A stretch of DNA of 64,000 bases from Leucophora obtusa (Eukaryota > Arthropoda > Insecta > Diptera > Anthomyiidae), in NCBI GenBank assembly GCA_949987735.1, contig OX465295.1, positions 36,528,127 to 36,592,126 of the forward strand. The letters run 5' to 3'. Positions 1-11,117 of this stretch are shown in pieces. The stretch's first letter is position 1; the number at the start of each line of letters is the position of its first letter. The position numbers and the translations under genes are program-made. Under the pieces are notes generated by a model. That model made no database searches, was not told the origin of the DNA, and saw only the letters and a program-made list of their open reading frames with translations.

Positions 1-504
1 CACATATGCCATATCTGATCATATTTGATGTGATCTGGTACAGGATCTAATTAGATTGAATCATATCTATTGAGAACCAAAAAGATCTGGTCAGATCTAA
101 ACTTTTTTACACGGGTACTTCTAATTTTTTAGTAACATCTTTTAAATTTGTTTAAAAAATTAAGGATTTTCATATTTTGATTGAAACGAAAAAAAAATTG
201 GTTTTGTTATTTAAAAAAAAGCTTTCTGGAAAATCGTGTTGACCCTAAAAAAAAAACCAATAAACTCGGTATTTATTTGAAAAATAACTGAATTATATAC
301 CTTTTTATATTTTAAGATGCTTCATTTTTGCAAAAATAATTATTTTTAGTGCATATTTCATATGTTTTTAATGCATATTTTTATTTTTTAGCTGCATTTT
401 TTAGGCGCATATTTTCGTTTTTTAAGTAAATGAAATTCCTTGCCCTACTGATCACGAATCTGAAATAAAAAATTTTAAATTCAAACTGGCGGATCCAAGA
501 TGGC
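1..504. other. AT-rich stretch without a recognisable gene
   Basis: I see no coding potential or element ends. The first 100 bases are rich in GATC/AGATCT-like words (ATCTGATCATATT and similar), then the sequence becomes simple AT-rich DNA. Confidence 0.5.
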
Positions 505-812
505 GGCCAAGAAATTTTAGTTTAGGATAGACTGCTATTTGCATTTAACTAAATTTAGATATAACAGTTTATTTTTGCCATTGTTAGTCTACTAATTTAG
601 CAAAATTTTCTGCAGATTTTACAGTACTTATTTTCAGTTAACTAAAGTTTAGCTTAAATATAACTAAAATTCTGTAAATTTAACAGTTTCAATTTTGCTG
701 TTCTTATTTTACTAGTATTTAGCAAAAAAAATTTGCAAATTTTAGCAGTTATCATTTTTAACTAATTTTTAGTAACTTTTTCTGCTATTTTTATGGATTT
801 ATTTCTATGAGT
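505..812. mobile_element. Family-1 TIR element, right part
   Basis: The stretch shares long blocks with copies near 8.2, 17.7, 23.1, 33.3, 38.4 and 44.6 kb, including 'agactgctatttgcatt' and a right end reading 'tttatttctatgagtg'. Intact relatives begin with the complementary CACTCATAGAAATAAA. It is AT-rich, non-coding and full of short TAGCAAAA/TTTTGCTA palindromes. It is probably a non-autonomous DNA transposon (MITE). The left end is not clear here. Confidence 0.6.
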
Positions 813-1786
813 GCACCAACAATAGAATTTGTTAATACATTTAAAAATTTGTAATTTTTTTGTAACTTTTAATTTTTTTTTAGTGAAGTTTTTGTAACCG
901 TCGCATAGGACAATCGTAATTAATATTAGAATTAATTATCAAAGAATTTTTTTTCTACAGCTGATTTATAGGAAGAAGAAGAAAACGTTTTCATTAAAAA
1001 TTTAATCAGACACAAGAGAATCACCAGACCGCCGCAGTCTCACCCAAACACTCGTCAGGGGTTAGTTTATGTGTCAATTGATCAAAATAATTTTAATTTG
1101 TCTCTACACTTAAAATAATACGTCAGTAGAAAAATCTATCAAACCGGTTTCAAACCGATTTAACTAAATTTTAACAAATTTTTAGTTGAAACATTGATTA
1201 CAGCAAAGATTTTAGTCATCTTCATTTAACGCAATACTAAAAATCTTATTTTAACTAATTTTGAGTGTTAATTTTTAAAATTAATTAAAAGTAATTTTTA
1301 AGAATCCATTCGTTAAATTTAACAAAATTTATTGTGAAAATATAATATTTTCATGTTACTGTTATTACCCGGTAGATGGCGCCACCAATATATCAGAAGT
1401 TTTAAAGATGGGGCTATTACTTTCCCTCCCGATTTTTTTAAAATGGCCCATATCTCGAAAACTAAGATACATAGAGCAAAATTGATGAAAGTTTCTACTA
1501 CTTCTAACCTATAATACCCCAGCAAAAGGGGTTATCTCTATTCAAAAATTGACCTTGGCGGAGCCTTGGACTCACTTCATAAAATGACCCAAAATGTTTG
1601 CTGCACTGGAGTGCCCTTACATGATATGGACTAGTTGCGGGGAGGGTCCCGAGACCCTAAATTTGAATAAATTCTATGACTCAGTATAATTTCAGATAAA
1701 ACTGTAGTTTTACAAATTTTTTACTTAAATTTAGATTTGTTAAATTCAACAAAAAAAAGTGTAAAAATCAACTAATTTTGGGGGGT
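813..1786. other. Unassigned AT-rich DNA
   Basis: No gene seen. Positions 1360-1680 are less AT-rich and contain 'ggtagatggcgccaccaat', but no reading frame there is convincing. The 68-codon minus-strand frame at 1319-1525 has no recognisable motif. Confidence 0.4.
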
Positions 1787-1866
1787 CGAACCGGTAGCCC
1801 TATACACATTATATGACTCGTAGCATGAGATGCACCACGGTCGGCACAGCGATAAGTGTGGCTAAT
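1787..1866 (-). repeat. tRNA-like SINE head (remnant)
   Basis: On the minus strand a B-box-like GGTTCGACCCC (plus-strand GGGGTCGAACC at 1778-1788) follows an A-box-like GCCGACCGTGGTGCA about 45 bases upstream. This spacing fits a tRNA-derived pol III promoter. The acceptor stem cannot be paired, so it is a decayed SINE head and not a tRNA gene. Confidence 0.4.
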
Positions 1867-1899
1867 TGAAGTTTTGTCAACCACAGCCTACACAATGTA

Positions 1900-2722
1900 C
1901 ACACAGATAAAAAAGTTTGTAAAAAAATTTGTAAACAGTTTCCAATTGCACTATACTATTTTTATACTGATTATTAGTACAATTTTTATTTTTAGTAATC
2001 ATTTTTGCTATTCTCTTATTACAAATAACGGATTTTTTTACTAATTTTCGCTGCTGATTTCAGCAAAACATTTTACTAATTTTTCAAAACCGAGTGCTAA
2101 ATTTACAAGAAAAATATACTAATTATAAATTTTTTTTTTTTTGATTTTTTACAATTCTTGTTTAGTTTATATTTGTTATTATAGATATATTCTTAGTTTA
2201 AAAATAACACCCACAAAATTTTATTGCATCTCCAATGCATAAAACGGCAATAACTGGAGAACCGTTTGCAATTTTGACTCCAAATTTCAAGTACTATGAA
2301 GTAATTATACGCTTGTTACAATCGAAAGAAAAAAAAATTTTTTTACATTTTACAGTTTTTTTATTTTTTAGTACAATTTTTTGCTAATTTCAGCAGTTTG
2401 ATTTTAAATTACAGTTTACAGCAATTTACTGAAATTTAGTAGCTGCAACTAATTATTTATACTAATTTCATTGTACTAAAATTATGATATTTAGTAAGTT
2501 TTTAACTGATTTTAGCAAATCGATTTTAAATTGCATTTTACATAAATTTTACTAAAATTTAGTAGCAGCTACTAATTTTTTCTACTAATTTTATTGTATT
2601 ACAGATCAGCAGACATGTGTTGCTAAAATTAGCAAAAAAATACCGCTGGCCTCAAAACAGTTAAATTTCCCGTAATAACAGCAAAATTTTCAGTAGCCAT
2701 TGCAGACTTTTTTGGTTGAGTG
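1900..2722. mobile_element. Family-2 TIR element
   Basis: The element is flanked by TA on both sides (1898-1899 and 2723-2724). Its ends read CACACAGATAAAAAAGT and, in reverse complement, CACTCAACCAAAAAAGTCT. It matches, in opposite orientation, the copy at 41084-42224 along most of its length, with shared landmarks 'ctgctgatttcagca', 'caatgcataaaacggcaat' and 'cagtagccattgcagac'. It has no coding capacity. The TA target duplication, proved at 42 kb by an interrupted SINE, points to a Tc1/mariner-type non-autonomous element. Confidence 0.75.
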
Positions 2723-2829
2723 TATGTTTGTAATCAGAAGAGCCAGAATTAATTAATATTTACATTTATTTTTCAATTACAACGTTTTTTCTCTTAATCC
2801 TATTGTTTTTCTCCATTTCGCAAGTAATT

Positions 2830-3180
2830 ATCATACTACGATGCGGGTCAATACGTTCGTGACTTTTTGAGTGAAATACAGTTTTTTTTTTAGCAATAAA
2901 AGTCTCTCAACATAGTTTCCTTTTAGCTCAATACACTTAGTCCAACGTTTCTCCAATTTATTTATTCCTTCCAAAAAATAGGATTTCTCGAGGCCTCAAA
3001 ATAGCCATTTGTTTGGGCAATAATTTCATCGTTGGAATTAAATCTCTTTTCACCAATCCATTTCTTTAGGTTTGGAAATATAAAATAGTCACTGTGGGCT
3101 AAACCCGGAGAATATGGCTGAAGAGTTGGTACCTCCACTCGTAGTCCAATTCATGCAATTCTGCCAACTGCGGCAGTCTG
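2830..3180 (-). pseudogene. mariner transposase C-terminal relic
   Basis: The minus strand encodes, with stops and frame changes, the C-terminal end of a mariner transposase. A segment reading HSDYFIFPNLKKWIGEKRF corresponds to the third catalytic aspartate region (SD-YF-F). After a frame change comes EGINKLEKRWTKCIELKGNY, the usual tail of irritans/cecropia-like mariners. The first two catalytic acids lie outside the relic or are lost. It is a dead fragment adjoining the family-2 element on its left. The subfamily is inferred from recollection of motifs only. Confidence 0.7.
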
Positions 3181-3326
3181 GCGATTCCCTTGTGTCTGTT
3201 AAATTTTTTAATAAAAATGTTTTCTTCTTCTTGTAGATCAATTTAAATTTTTATTTCAGATGAAATCGAGGTATAATTTAAGAAAATCGATGATTTAATT
3301 TTAAGATCTGACAAGTCGTGTCGAAT

Positions 3327-3847
3327 AAACACGAGTACCCTAGACGTATGATTAATACCCCAGCAAAAAAAAATCGTCAAAAGAAGAGAAAAAGAAGCAG
3401 TGATTTGGATTCGATATTGTGAAAATTTGGATCAGAACCAATGAATTTTACATAGGGTTGTCATAGGGTGGAAGTTTTCTTTTATGATCCTTTTGATGTT
3501 CTTTTTAATTGGTGAAAAGGAATTACTTTTTGTTCGTAAAAAATTTAAGCAAATCACTTGGACCTGACAACTTGTCTCAAAATAATTAAAGTTAAGTGCT
3601 TAACCACAGTTATAAATGTTAAATTTATATGGAAATATCTGAAGTTAGATAGATTTAGAAAGACTTAATTTCCTTCAAAATCACATTTTCGGAAGTTGTG
3701 AAAAAGAACTGCTTTAGAAGCGGAAAATCAGAACTTAATGATACTTTGGAATCAATGAAAAATTGATTCCTTAAGATTACTTCCACGTTTTTTGCTGGGA
3801 CTGTTTAGTATCAACATATTAATCATACGTCTAGGGTACTCGTGTTT
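3327..3847. mobile_element. Element with perfect 31-bp terminal inverted repeats
   Basis: Positions 3327-3357 (beginning AAACACGAGTACCCTAG) are an exact reverse complement of 3817-3847. The interior is non-coding. Inside the arms lies a second pair of short inverted ends, CCCAGCAAAAAA near 3358 and TTTTTTGCTGGG ending at 3800, resembling the ends of the double tRNA-headed repeats of this window, so a secondary insertion is likely. No clear target duplication is visible outside the arms. Confidence 0.65.
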
Positions 3848-4103
3848 GTGTAAATTTATTGAAAATCTCACACATTTTACACATATTATCTGGACAATCA
3901 TATTTCTCTCTTCGAATTGCAATCATATTATAATCTGAGTTGAGAGAGATCATATTCACAATCATTGGTATAGTTTCGACAACCATGACATGATCATTAT
4001 ATTTTTCTAAGAGCGTCATCTATAAGTAAGCGTCAGTCTTGTTTAAGATTTTGTGAAAAGAAGTTGTAAGAAGCACTAAAATATATAATATAATATATAT
4101 ATA

Positions 4104-4658
4104 CACTCAAAAAAATAAGTTAGTAGAAAAATTAGTAAAACGTCTTGTATATCAAGTGTACTAGTTTTCAGCAATTTTTTTGCTGAAATTTCGTTTTCAG
4201 CTAAAGTTTTAATTATATTTTTTTAGCACTGAACTAATTTTGAACTAATTTTGAACTAATGTTTTACTAATTTATTTTGCTACAAACATTGTGCTTATAA
4301 CCGCATTTATAGCGTGGAGGACAACCAGATAGACAAGAAGTAGATGTCGCAGCTTGTCTGGATGTAGTACAGACAACGGAAAAAAGAAAAACAACTCCAC
4401 ACAATTTCTACATTTAAATTTTCAGCAAATAAATTAACTAAAGTGAAATTTCGCTACAAGTTTTTTGAATTTTTTTCAGTCTACTAATATTCAGCAAAAA
4501 GTTAAGTGATTTTAGCAAGGATTTTTTTCATTTGCAATGGACTAAGTGTTAGCAAAACTTTTGCTGACATTACCAACTTTTTTGCAAGTACGCTCCTGAC
4601 TAAAAATTTGCTGACACAGCAACATTTTTTGCTGACTTTACTGACTTTTTTTTTAGTG
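4104..4658. mobile_element. AT-rich TIR element related to families 1 and 2
   Basis: It is flanked by TA (4102-4103 and 4659-4660). The ends are CACTCAAAAAAATAAG and, in reverse complement, CACTAAAAAAAAAGTC. The interior repeats TTTGCTGAAATT/ATTTCAGCAAA words. It has no coding capacity. It is probably another Tc1/mariner-type MITE. Confidence 0.6.
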
Positions 4659-4997
4659 TATGTATGTATTTAAAAAAAATACTTAAAATATAAAAAATAT
4701 CTTACTGGAATTCATTTTAATACCGACATTGTTTTTGGAAGAAAGAACTCGCTCTACCCAAGAAGTCTAGAGAGATATAGATTGTCAAGCAATCCTCAAA
4801 TAAAATTATTGTTTATTATGCAATAAAGTGTTTAGTGCTATAAATTAAGTGAAAAAAGTATTTAATTTTTTGTACTCACGTAGAAAAAATATTGTTTCAG
4901 AGCGTCTTTAATAAGAAGTGTGATAGATTTTAGTTTTGTAGGAAAACAAAATTGAAAAAAGTGCAAAATTTGAAAAAAAAAAATGTAAGTGCACGAC

Positions 4998-5560
4998 GAA
5001 ATGATCATAATGTTTTCGTACTGATCATATTATGTTCCTGATAATCATAATATGATTCCAAATGATCACAAAATTTTCTTCATTACCATAATGTGATCAT
5101 GAGGAAAATATTATGATCATTAGAAATATAATATGATCACTGAGAACATGTTATGATAACTTCGGCTGCATTGTAAAATTGTATTTTTACAATATTTTTC
5201 TACGCGCTGTTATCAGATGTTTCCATAATTTATTTTTAGTTAATATAAGTGATAAGTAAAATTAATTTAAATTATTTAAGTTTGTAAATTAGTCATTGAA
5301 TAAATAAATGTACTATCTTGAATAAAACAGATCGTGCACAGCTTTTTTACTCACCTTCAAGAGAATGCTCAGAAAAAACTATAGGGATTATAGTATGATA
5401 TACCGAACTATAATATGATAATATTGGGATCAGTTTGGAATCATTATGTAGTAAATAAGCGATAATATTATGATAGAAAAAGGTATTTCATAATATGATT
5501 GTCGCAATCATAAACCCAAAAATATATGATGCTCTTCGAATATGGTCATCCCAACCATGT
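4998..5560. repeat. Degenerate GATCATAATATGATC palindromic repeats
   Basis: More than a dozen variants of ATGATCATAATATGATC occur with irregular spacing, many being self-complementary. The same motif reappears at 15878-16030. No unit length is strictly conserved. Confidence 0.55.
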
Positions 5561-7960
5561 TTTTTCTTTGCGTGATGCTGCTTAAACAATAATGTTAACC
5601 AGGTCTATTTCTTATTTGTATTTTAATACGATTTTTATATTTAGTTTGCATTCAAAGCACAAAATGGCTGTAAGCTAGTGTTATTTGTCATGCAACTACA
5701 ACTAAGAAAAAAAGCTTCTAGTAGAAAAATTAATTTTAAAACTGAAAAAAAAGTTTGCTTTTAATACTTTAAAAAGAAGTTTTTCTTTTGTTGTGAATAT
5801 TTTTATGATGTTTTAAAATACCTCCCATATGAGTAGAGTTTGAAAATTGTTTTTCTTCAGTTATTTTCTTTGCAAAATGTTATGAAAGAAATTTTTCTTG
5901 AAATATGGTAATAAACAAAGAAAGTTTATGGGCATGTTAAAAAAAAATATAAAAAACTTGTTGTGTGAGTAAAGTGAAAGAAAGTATAAATTGAAAAAGT
6001 TGTTGGAGTTTTTGAAAAAACTGTTAAAAGAAAAATATTTCCAAACAAAGTTGTGTAAAAATTCAATATAATTTTTAAATGCAGTGAGTTTGTGAAAGAG
6101 TGCTGATTTTTATTGAGCCTAAAACTAGGCAATGGTTTCAAGAAAATTATTTTATAATTTTAGTAAAAGAGAAGGTATGTTCAACATTTTGTGTTTTTTC
6201 AAGGGATTGCGTTAAAAGAACATTTAATTTTTCTTAATTTTTAAATTAAGTATCCCAATAAGCACATAAGTTTTAAAAATTCAAGTGCTTTAAATTTTGC
6301 TTGAAGTAAAGTATATTTCAAATTCTAGCACTTGTTTTTTTAACAAAAATATTTCAAACTTGAATTTTTGTTTCCCTTTTGCTGGAGTATGCTATTGAAA
6401 TAAAATGTAATAAAAGTTGAATTCAAGCCTTGAAACTGGAAAACAGGGCTGGAATTGAATTTGATTTCAACTTGAATTCCAGTGAAAATGTTTATAGGGT
6501 ATGAATCTTATTAAAATAAACATAATTCTAGTTACAAGGGAAGTCTTCCGATGCGAACCCGCAGATCTTAATGCGTTTCGGATCTGTTGTAGAGAAGAAA
6601 AATTTAAAGAACTCGTATTTTTTAACTGCCCAATCTTATATTTAAAGTTTAAAAAAGTTGTTTAAGGTCAAAAATGGAACAACAAAAATGGTAGATCTAT
6701 ACTAAAGATTTGGGAGTCTTTGACTACTTAACATAGTAAATATGGATATCAAACTTCTTATTTTTGAGAGTACATTACCGCCATGCAAAAATAATTTCGA
6801 ATTTCGTATTAAAAATTTTGTGAAAAGATCACGTTTTTACAAATTTTTGATTTCGATTTTTTTGCCTTTTGATTTTAAAGCCTTTCTATTTAATTTAATG
6901 TTATATCTGTATTAAACACTGCCCCTTAAATTAGGCAATGGTTTTTATAAATTGTAAAACCCCCTTAAGCTATGCAATGTTTCAGTTACTACTCTGTATT
7001 TCTTTTTTTTTAATTTCCTTTAAAATGGATAAAAAAAATTGCCAACTTTACTGTTCTACTTTGCACCTGCAATATTTTGACGCAGCGATGCCTTTGCCTG
7101 ACGTTGGTATAAATAAATTCATTTTAAACTTTAGTTAAACAATATTAAGCTCATTGTTGTTGGCATATAGTTGTTGTTATATTAACTCATATTTACAATG
7201 AGAAAACTAAAAGTTTGTGAAAAAATCAAAAAAAGAAGCACTAACAACTGGTGCTATCATAACATCATACTTAAAAAATATAAGTCGGAATAAAACACGA
7301 TAACCAGTTGTAGGTCAAAACCGACTAAAGTTTTCTAATAAGTTAAAGTTGAAACTTCAAAAGGGGGAATAGGTCCAAAAACATGGTTTAAGTAGTGTAC
7401 AAGTATAATTGAAATATAGTTCGAAATTTAATTAAAATTCAAAAATAATTTTCGAGTTTAAACCTACGAAGAAATGACAGTAAAATCCAATTAAGGTTCT
7501 TTATATGATTACAAAATTTTCACTATTCTTATCTGTTACAAATTGCTTTACCAAACCATAGTACCCTGTAACATATTGTGATGTAGGGTACAACATCAGT
7601 TTCTATTTTTCAGCAATCTGTGAAAACAAGTAAAAATAAAAAATATTTTGCTCTGTAAAGGCTTAAAATGTAAATACTTTTTGCATTTGTTTCTAAAAAG
7701 TAACTGCAGGTAACTGTCAAAATTGATTTTACTCAACTCTAGTGGTTATTATAGTTTTGAAAATATATTTCCTATGAAAATGTGATTACAGAAATAAAAT
7801 AACAACATCTGCAAAAACTAAACTAAAACAATATTCCATAATAAAATTCACTAGAAATTATAAAAGTTTGTAATTTTCGTTTTTTCATAACAACTAGGCA
7901 GAAGCATATTGGATAAGGGAAGCATTTTTATTCTATAATCCTTTTTCAATTTTACATTTT
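5561..7960. other. Long AT-rich stretch, no gene seen
   Basis: Short frames at 5926-6141 (minus) and 6938-7138 (plus) have no domain, no initiation context and simple composition. Between 6250 and 6500 there are weakly inverted ends (TATCCCAATAAGCA and TGTTTATAGGGTAT), a possible old MITE. Nothing else is recognisable. Confidence 0.4.
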
Positions 7961-7968
7961 TTGCAACT

Positions 7969-8156
7969 ACAATTCAGAAAATATCAACTGAAATTCAAAA
8001 TTTCTGTTTAAAATTCAGAAAATATCAATTGAAATTCAGAATTTGTTTTTGAAAGTAAGAAAACATCATGTGAAATTCAGAAAATATAAATTTAAATTCG
8101 AAAAACATCATTTAAAATTCAAAAAAATGCATTAAGATTCAGAAAAATATCAACTA
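7969..8156. repeat. AAATTCAGAAAATATCAA minisatellite
   Basis: About eight degenerate tandem copies of a roughly 20-25-base unit resembling AAATTCAGAAAATATCAATTG can be read by eye. Confidence 0.6.
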
Positions 8157-8157
8157 C

Positions 8158-8696
8158 ACTCATAGAAATAAATCTGTAAAAATAGCAGCAAAAGTTACAA
8201 AAAATTAGTTAAAAATGATGATGCAGAAAAGATTTTTTTACTAAATACTAGTACATGAGAACAGCAAAATTAAAACTGTTAAATTTACAGAATTTTAATT
8301 ATTTTTTTTGCTAATTGAAAATAGCAAATTGTATTGTAAAATCTGCAGAAAAGTTTGCTAAATCATTGTAGACTAAAATAGCAAAAATAAACTGTTATAT
8401 GTACAAAATTTTTGCTATTTTTAAGCTAAATTTAGTTGAATGCAAATAGCAGTATATTCTGCTAAAATGAGCAGAAATATTTGCTAAAAAATTGCAAACT
8501 GCTGTTTTCAAAAGGCTCGATTTTTATTTGCATTTAAAAAAAAATCGAAAAAAAATTCGAAAATTTTAAATTTTTTGGTGATTTTTTAGGCTCCTAATTA
8601 TTTAGCAAAATTTTTGTTGCTGATTTTAGCAGGTTAATTTGCTATTCTCCATTTACAAAAATTTAGCCCAAATATAACTAAAATTGTATATTTACA
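8158..8696. mobile_element. Family-1 TIR element
   Basis: The left end CACTCATAGAAATAAATC is well preserved. The order of motifs (GTAAAAATAGCAGCAAAAG, the AACAGCAAAATTAAAACTG block, 'tgcaaatagcagtat') is the same as at 17.7 kb. The right end is overrun by a family-2 fragment beginning at 8697. Confidence 0.65.
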
Positions 8697-8880
8697 CTCA
8701 ATAAAAAAAGTCTGTAATGGCTACTGAATATCTTAATATTATTTTTGCTAATTTTAGCAAAGCAATATAAAAAATAATAATAGCCGCTACGAAATTTTAG
8801 TAAAATTGTTGTAAACCTTAATTTAGATTTTATTTGCTAAAATTAGCAAATATTAATATTACTAAATATTAATGTCACTC
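8697..8880. mobile_element. Family-2 TIR element, left-end fragment
   Basis: The stretch begins CACTCAATAAAAAAAGTCTG and continues TAATGGCTACTGAATATC, as in the 41084 copy. It stops after about 180 bases. It directly abuts the family-1 copy. Confidence 0.6.
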
Positions 8881-8912
8881 AAAGGAAAAACTTCATCATA
8901 ACATTACCCCCA

Positions 8913-9190
8913 CACAGAGAACAGATTCGTTGTGGCAACCGAATTTGTTGCCAACCAAATTTTGGTGGATACGTGTACTATCAGTTAATTCGATTGAAGC
9001 TGCAGATATTTTCGGTTGTACCTACTATATTTTCGAATATAAAAATGTTGGCACAACCGAATTTATTTGGTGTTCAGTAGATCCGACCGAATTTATTTAC
9101 CAAATATTTTTAAATTAAATAAAACACTGTTTCCAATTATTATTGGCAAATTTTAAAAAGTTTTATTTGAAAATTAAAAATATTTATCAA
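8913..9190. mobile_element. CACAGAGAAAA-ended small TIR element (family 3), partly decayed
   Basis: Starts CACACAGAGAACAGATTCG and is rich in CAACCGAATTTGTTGCCAAC-like words, which define a family also present at 18977, 35283, 61934 and 63587. The reading frame at 8930-9118 merely follows these words and is not a gene. The right end is unclear. Confidence 0.55.
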
Positions 9191-9990
9191 ATGAATGAAT
9201 AAGAACTAAAAAGAGGCTCAGATTCTGGGACATTTTTTCCATAAACTTATTCTAAGGGCTGGAATTATTTTCCTGTTGAGAAATTACCAGACCCTGTCCA
9301 ATAAAATGTCCCAGATTCTGAGGAATTTCTTACCGAAGAAATCGCACAGATTCTGAAAAGTTTTTCGTAAATAAAAATCTCTTGTGTTCTAATAACTTTT
9401 TTCTAAAGAAAATCTATATTATATATATTATCCCTACGGGAAATTTTAACAAACTGCCACCGAACTGGCCCCTTTATATGAAATAGACTGGTCACTTTTA
9501 CATGGCGTTGTCATAGGAGGTGGAAATTGACCCCTTGTGACATGTCACAAGACAGGTTACTGAACTCTCAATTTCAGGGACCTGTCCTGGAATTTGTCTT
9601 GTGACATGTCACAAGGGGTCAATTTCCACCTCCTATGACAACGCCATGTAAAAGTGACCAGTCTATTTCATATAAAGGGGCCAGTTCGGTGACAGTTTGT
9701 TAAAATTTCCCGTAGGGATATTATATTATATTATAATGGCCTTTTCCTACAGAAAACGCTCATATTCTATTAAAAGTCCTAAGAATGCTCAGGTTAAGGA
9801 TACCTTTTTCTGTAGAAAAGCCCTAAGATTCCAAGAATTTGTTCTTAAGAATAATCTTTAGATTCCTAGGATGTTGTGTTTTAGACGTTTCTATATAAAA
9901 ACCTCGCAAAGTAATTTTCCTAAAGAAAACCTCTAAATTAAGTGGACATTTGAGGTCTGTTGGAACTGAAAATTTTTGGTCAAAACTGTG
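9191..9990. repeat. AGATTCTGAGG minisatellite, split by a palindromic element
   Basis: Degenerate copies of a roughly 38-base unit built around CAGATTCTGAGG and a run GAAAA/TTTTC occupy 9210-9420 and 9740-9980. The same unit forms the large array at 18.4-20.6 kb. The 286-bp palindrome at 9432-9717 sits in the middle. Confidence 0.55.
9432..9717. mobile_element. Near-perfect palindromic MITE
   Basis: The left half (CCCTACGGGAAATTTTAACA onward) is an almost exact reverse complement of the right half over roughly 125 bases per arm. The short loop contains AGGTTACTGAACTCTCAATT. It is flanked on both sides by ATATTAT (9425-9431 and 9718-9724), a likely target duplication, although the flank is AT-repetitive. 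It has no coding capacity. The arm similarity suggests either a young insertion or continued arm correction. Confidence 0.8.
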
Positions 9991-11117
9991 CTGGCGCAAG
10001 TACATATACTATTTCCTGTTATTTTAGCAGAATTTTGACTTACATATATGTGTATGTATGTGTACTGGCTTTTTAAGAGAAAATAACCGAAAAATTAGTT
10101 CAATTTAATCAGAATTTTTTTTATAATTTATATTTTATTTTTTGATTTGGTTTTCTTTTTTTTTTGGTAATTTTTTGATAGTTATTTTATTTTTTGTTAA
10201 CTATTATTATGTCCAATTGACTTTCGATCAATACTACAGAATTTGTTCGAAACGGTTATTTATAAATACCGAATAAAAAAAATTTAAGAATTAATATTTG
10301 AATTAATGTTGTTACTACTGACTTATAAGAGTTACTACTAATAAATTTGGAACAATGTATATTTTATTACTTTTAATATGGTTGTGAATATGGAATTGTT
10401 TAAAAAAATTTATATTTTCTTTCTTTGAGAAGACCGATGTAAATTCAGTAGAGCAATTCAATCAGTTGCGAATGTAGAAAATTGTTTTTTAATACGAAAT
10501 ATTTATTATATCAATAAAATTTAAATAGTCTGAAATAATATAAGGCACTATTAACAGAATCTTGGTGGTTTTGATGGATATCTAACTGATCCGTTTTCTG
10601 TGTGCAGCAAAAAAAATTGGATATAATGCTTTACAAACTACTTCTTTCACTGCTTCACAACTATCCGTTAGTGTTTTTTTACTGCTTTTTTAGAAGTTTT
10701 TCTGAAAAACTTCAAAAATCACTTCCTTCGTTGCTTCCAAAGTATCCGTAAGTATATTTTTACAGCTTTTTTAGAACTACTTCTGAACAACATCAAAAAA
10801 ATCACTTAAGTATTGCTTCTAAAGAGTAATTGCTCTAAAAGTGATCTTAGAAAATGAATTTGGTATCATATGGCATTTCCAAAAAGAGGGTCGCGGGTTC
10901 GATTCCCGGCGGGACCAATATTTTTTTTTTATATTATTAATTCTTTTTAATATTTTAAATTAATTTGTTTAAATTCCATATTTTTTTAAAATTTTTTAAA
11001 AATATGTATATATAAAAAAAATTATAAGAAATTGCTTTTATGCACCTGTAAAAATGGTATTGAAAAAAATATTGAATTGGAGTGCACCATTTACACTTGT
11101 TTAATAAGTATATTTAT

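Noticed and set aside
5926..6141. 71-codon minus-strand frame rich in Phe and Thr
   Set aside because: Phe/Thr richness comes from A-rich plus-strand sequence; no start context or domain.
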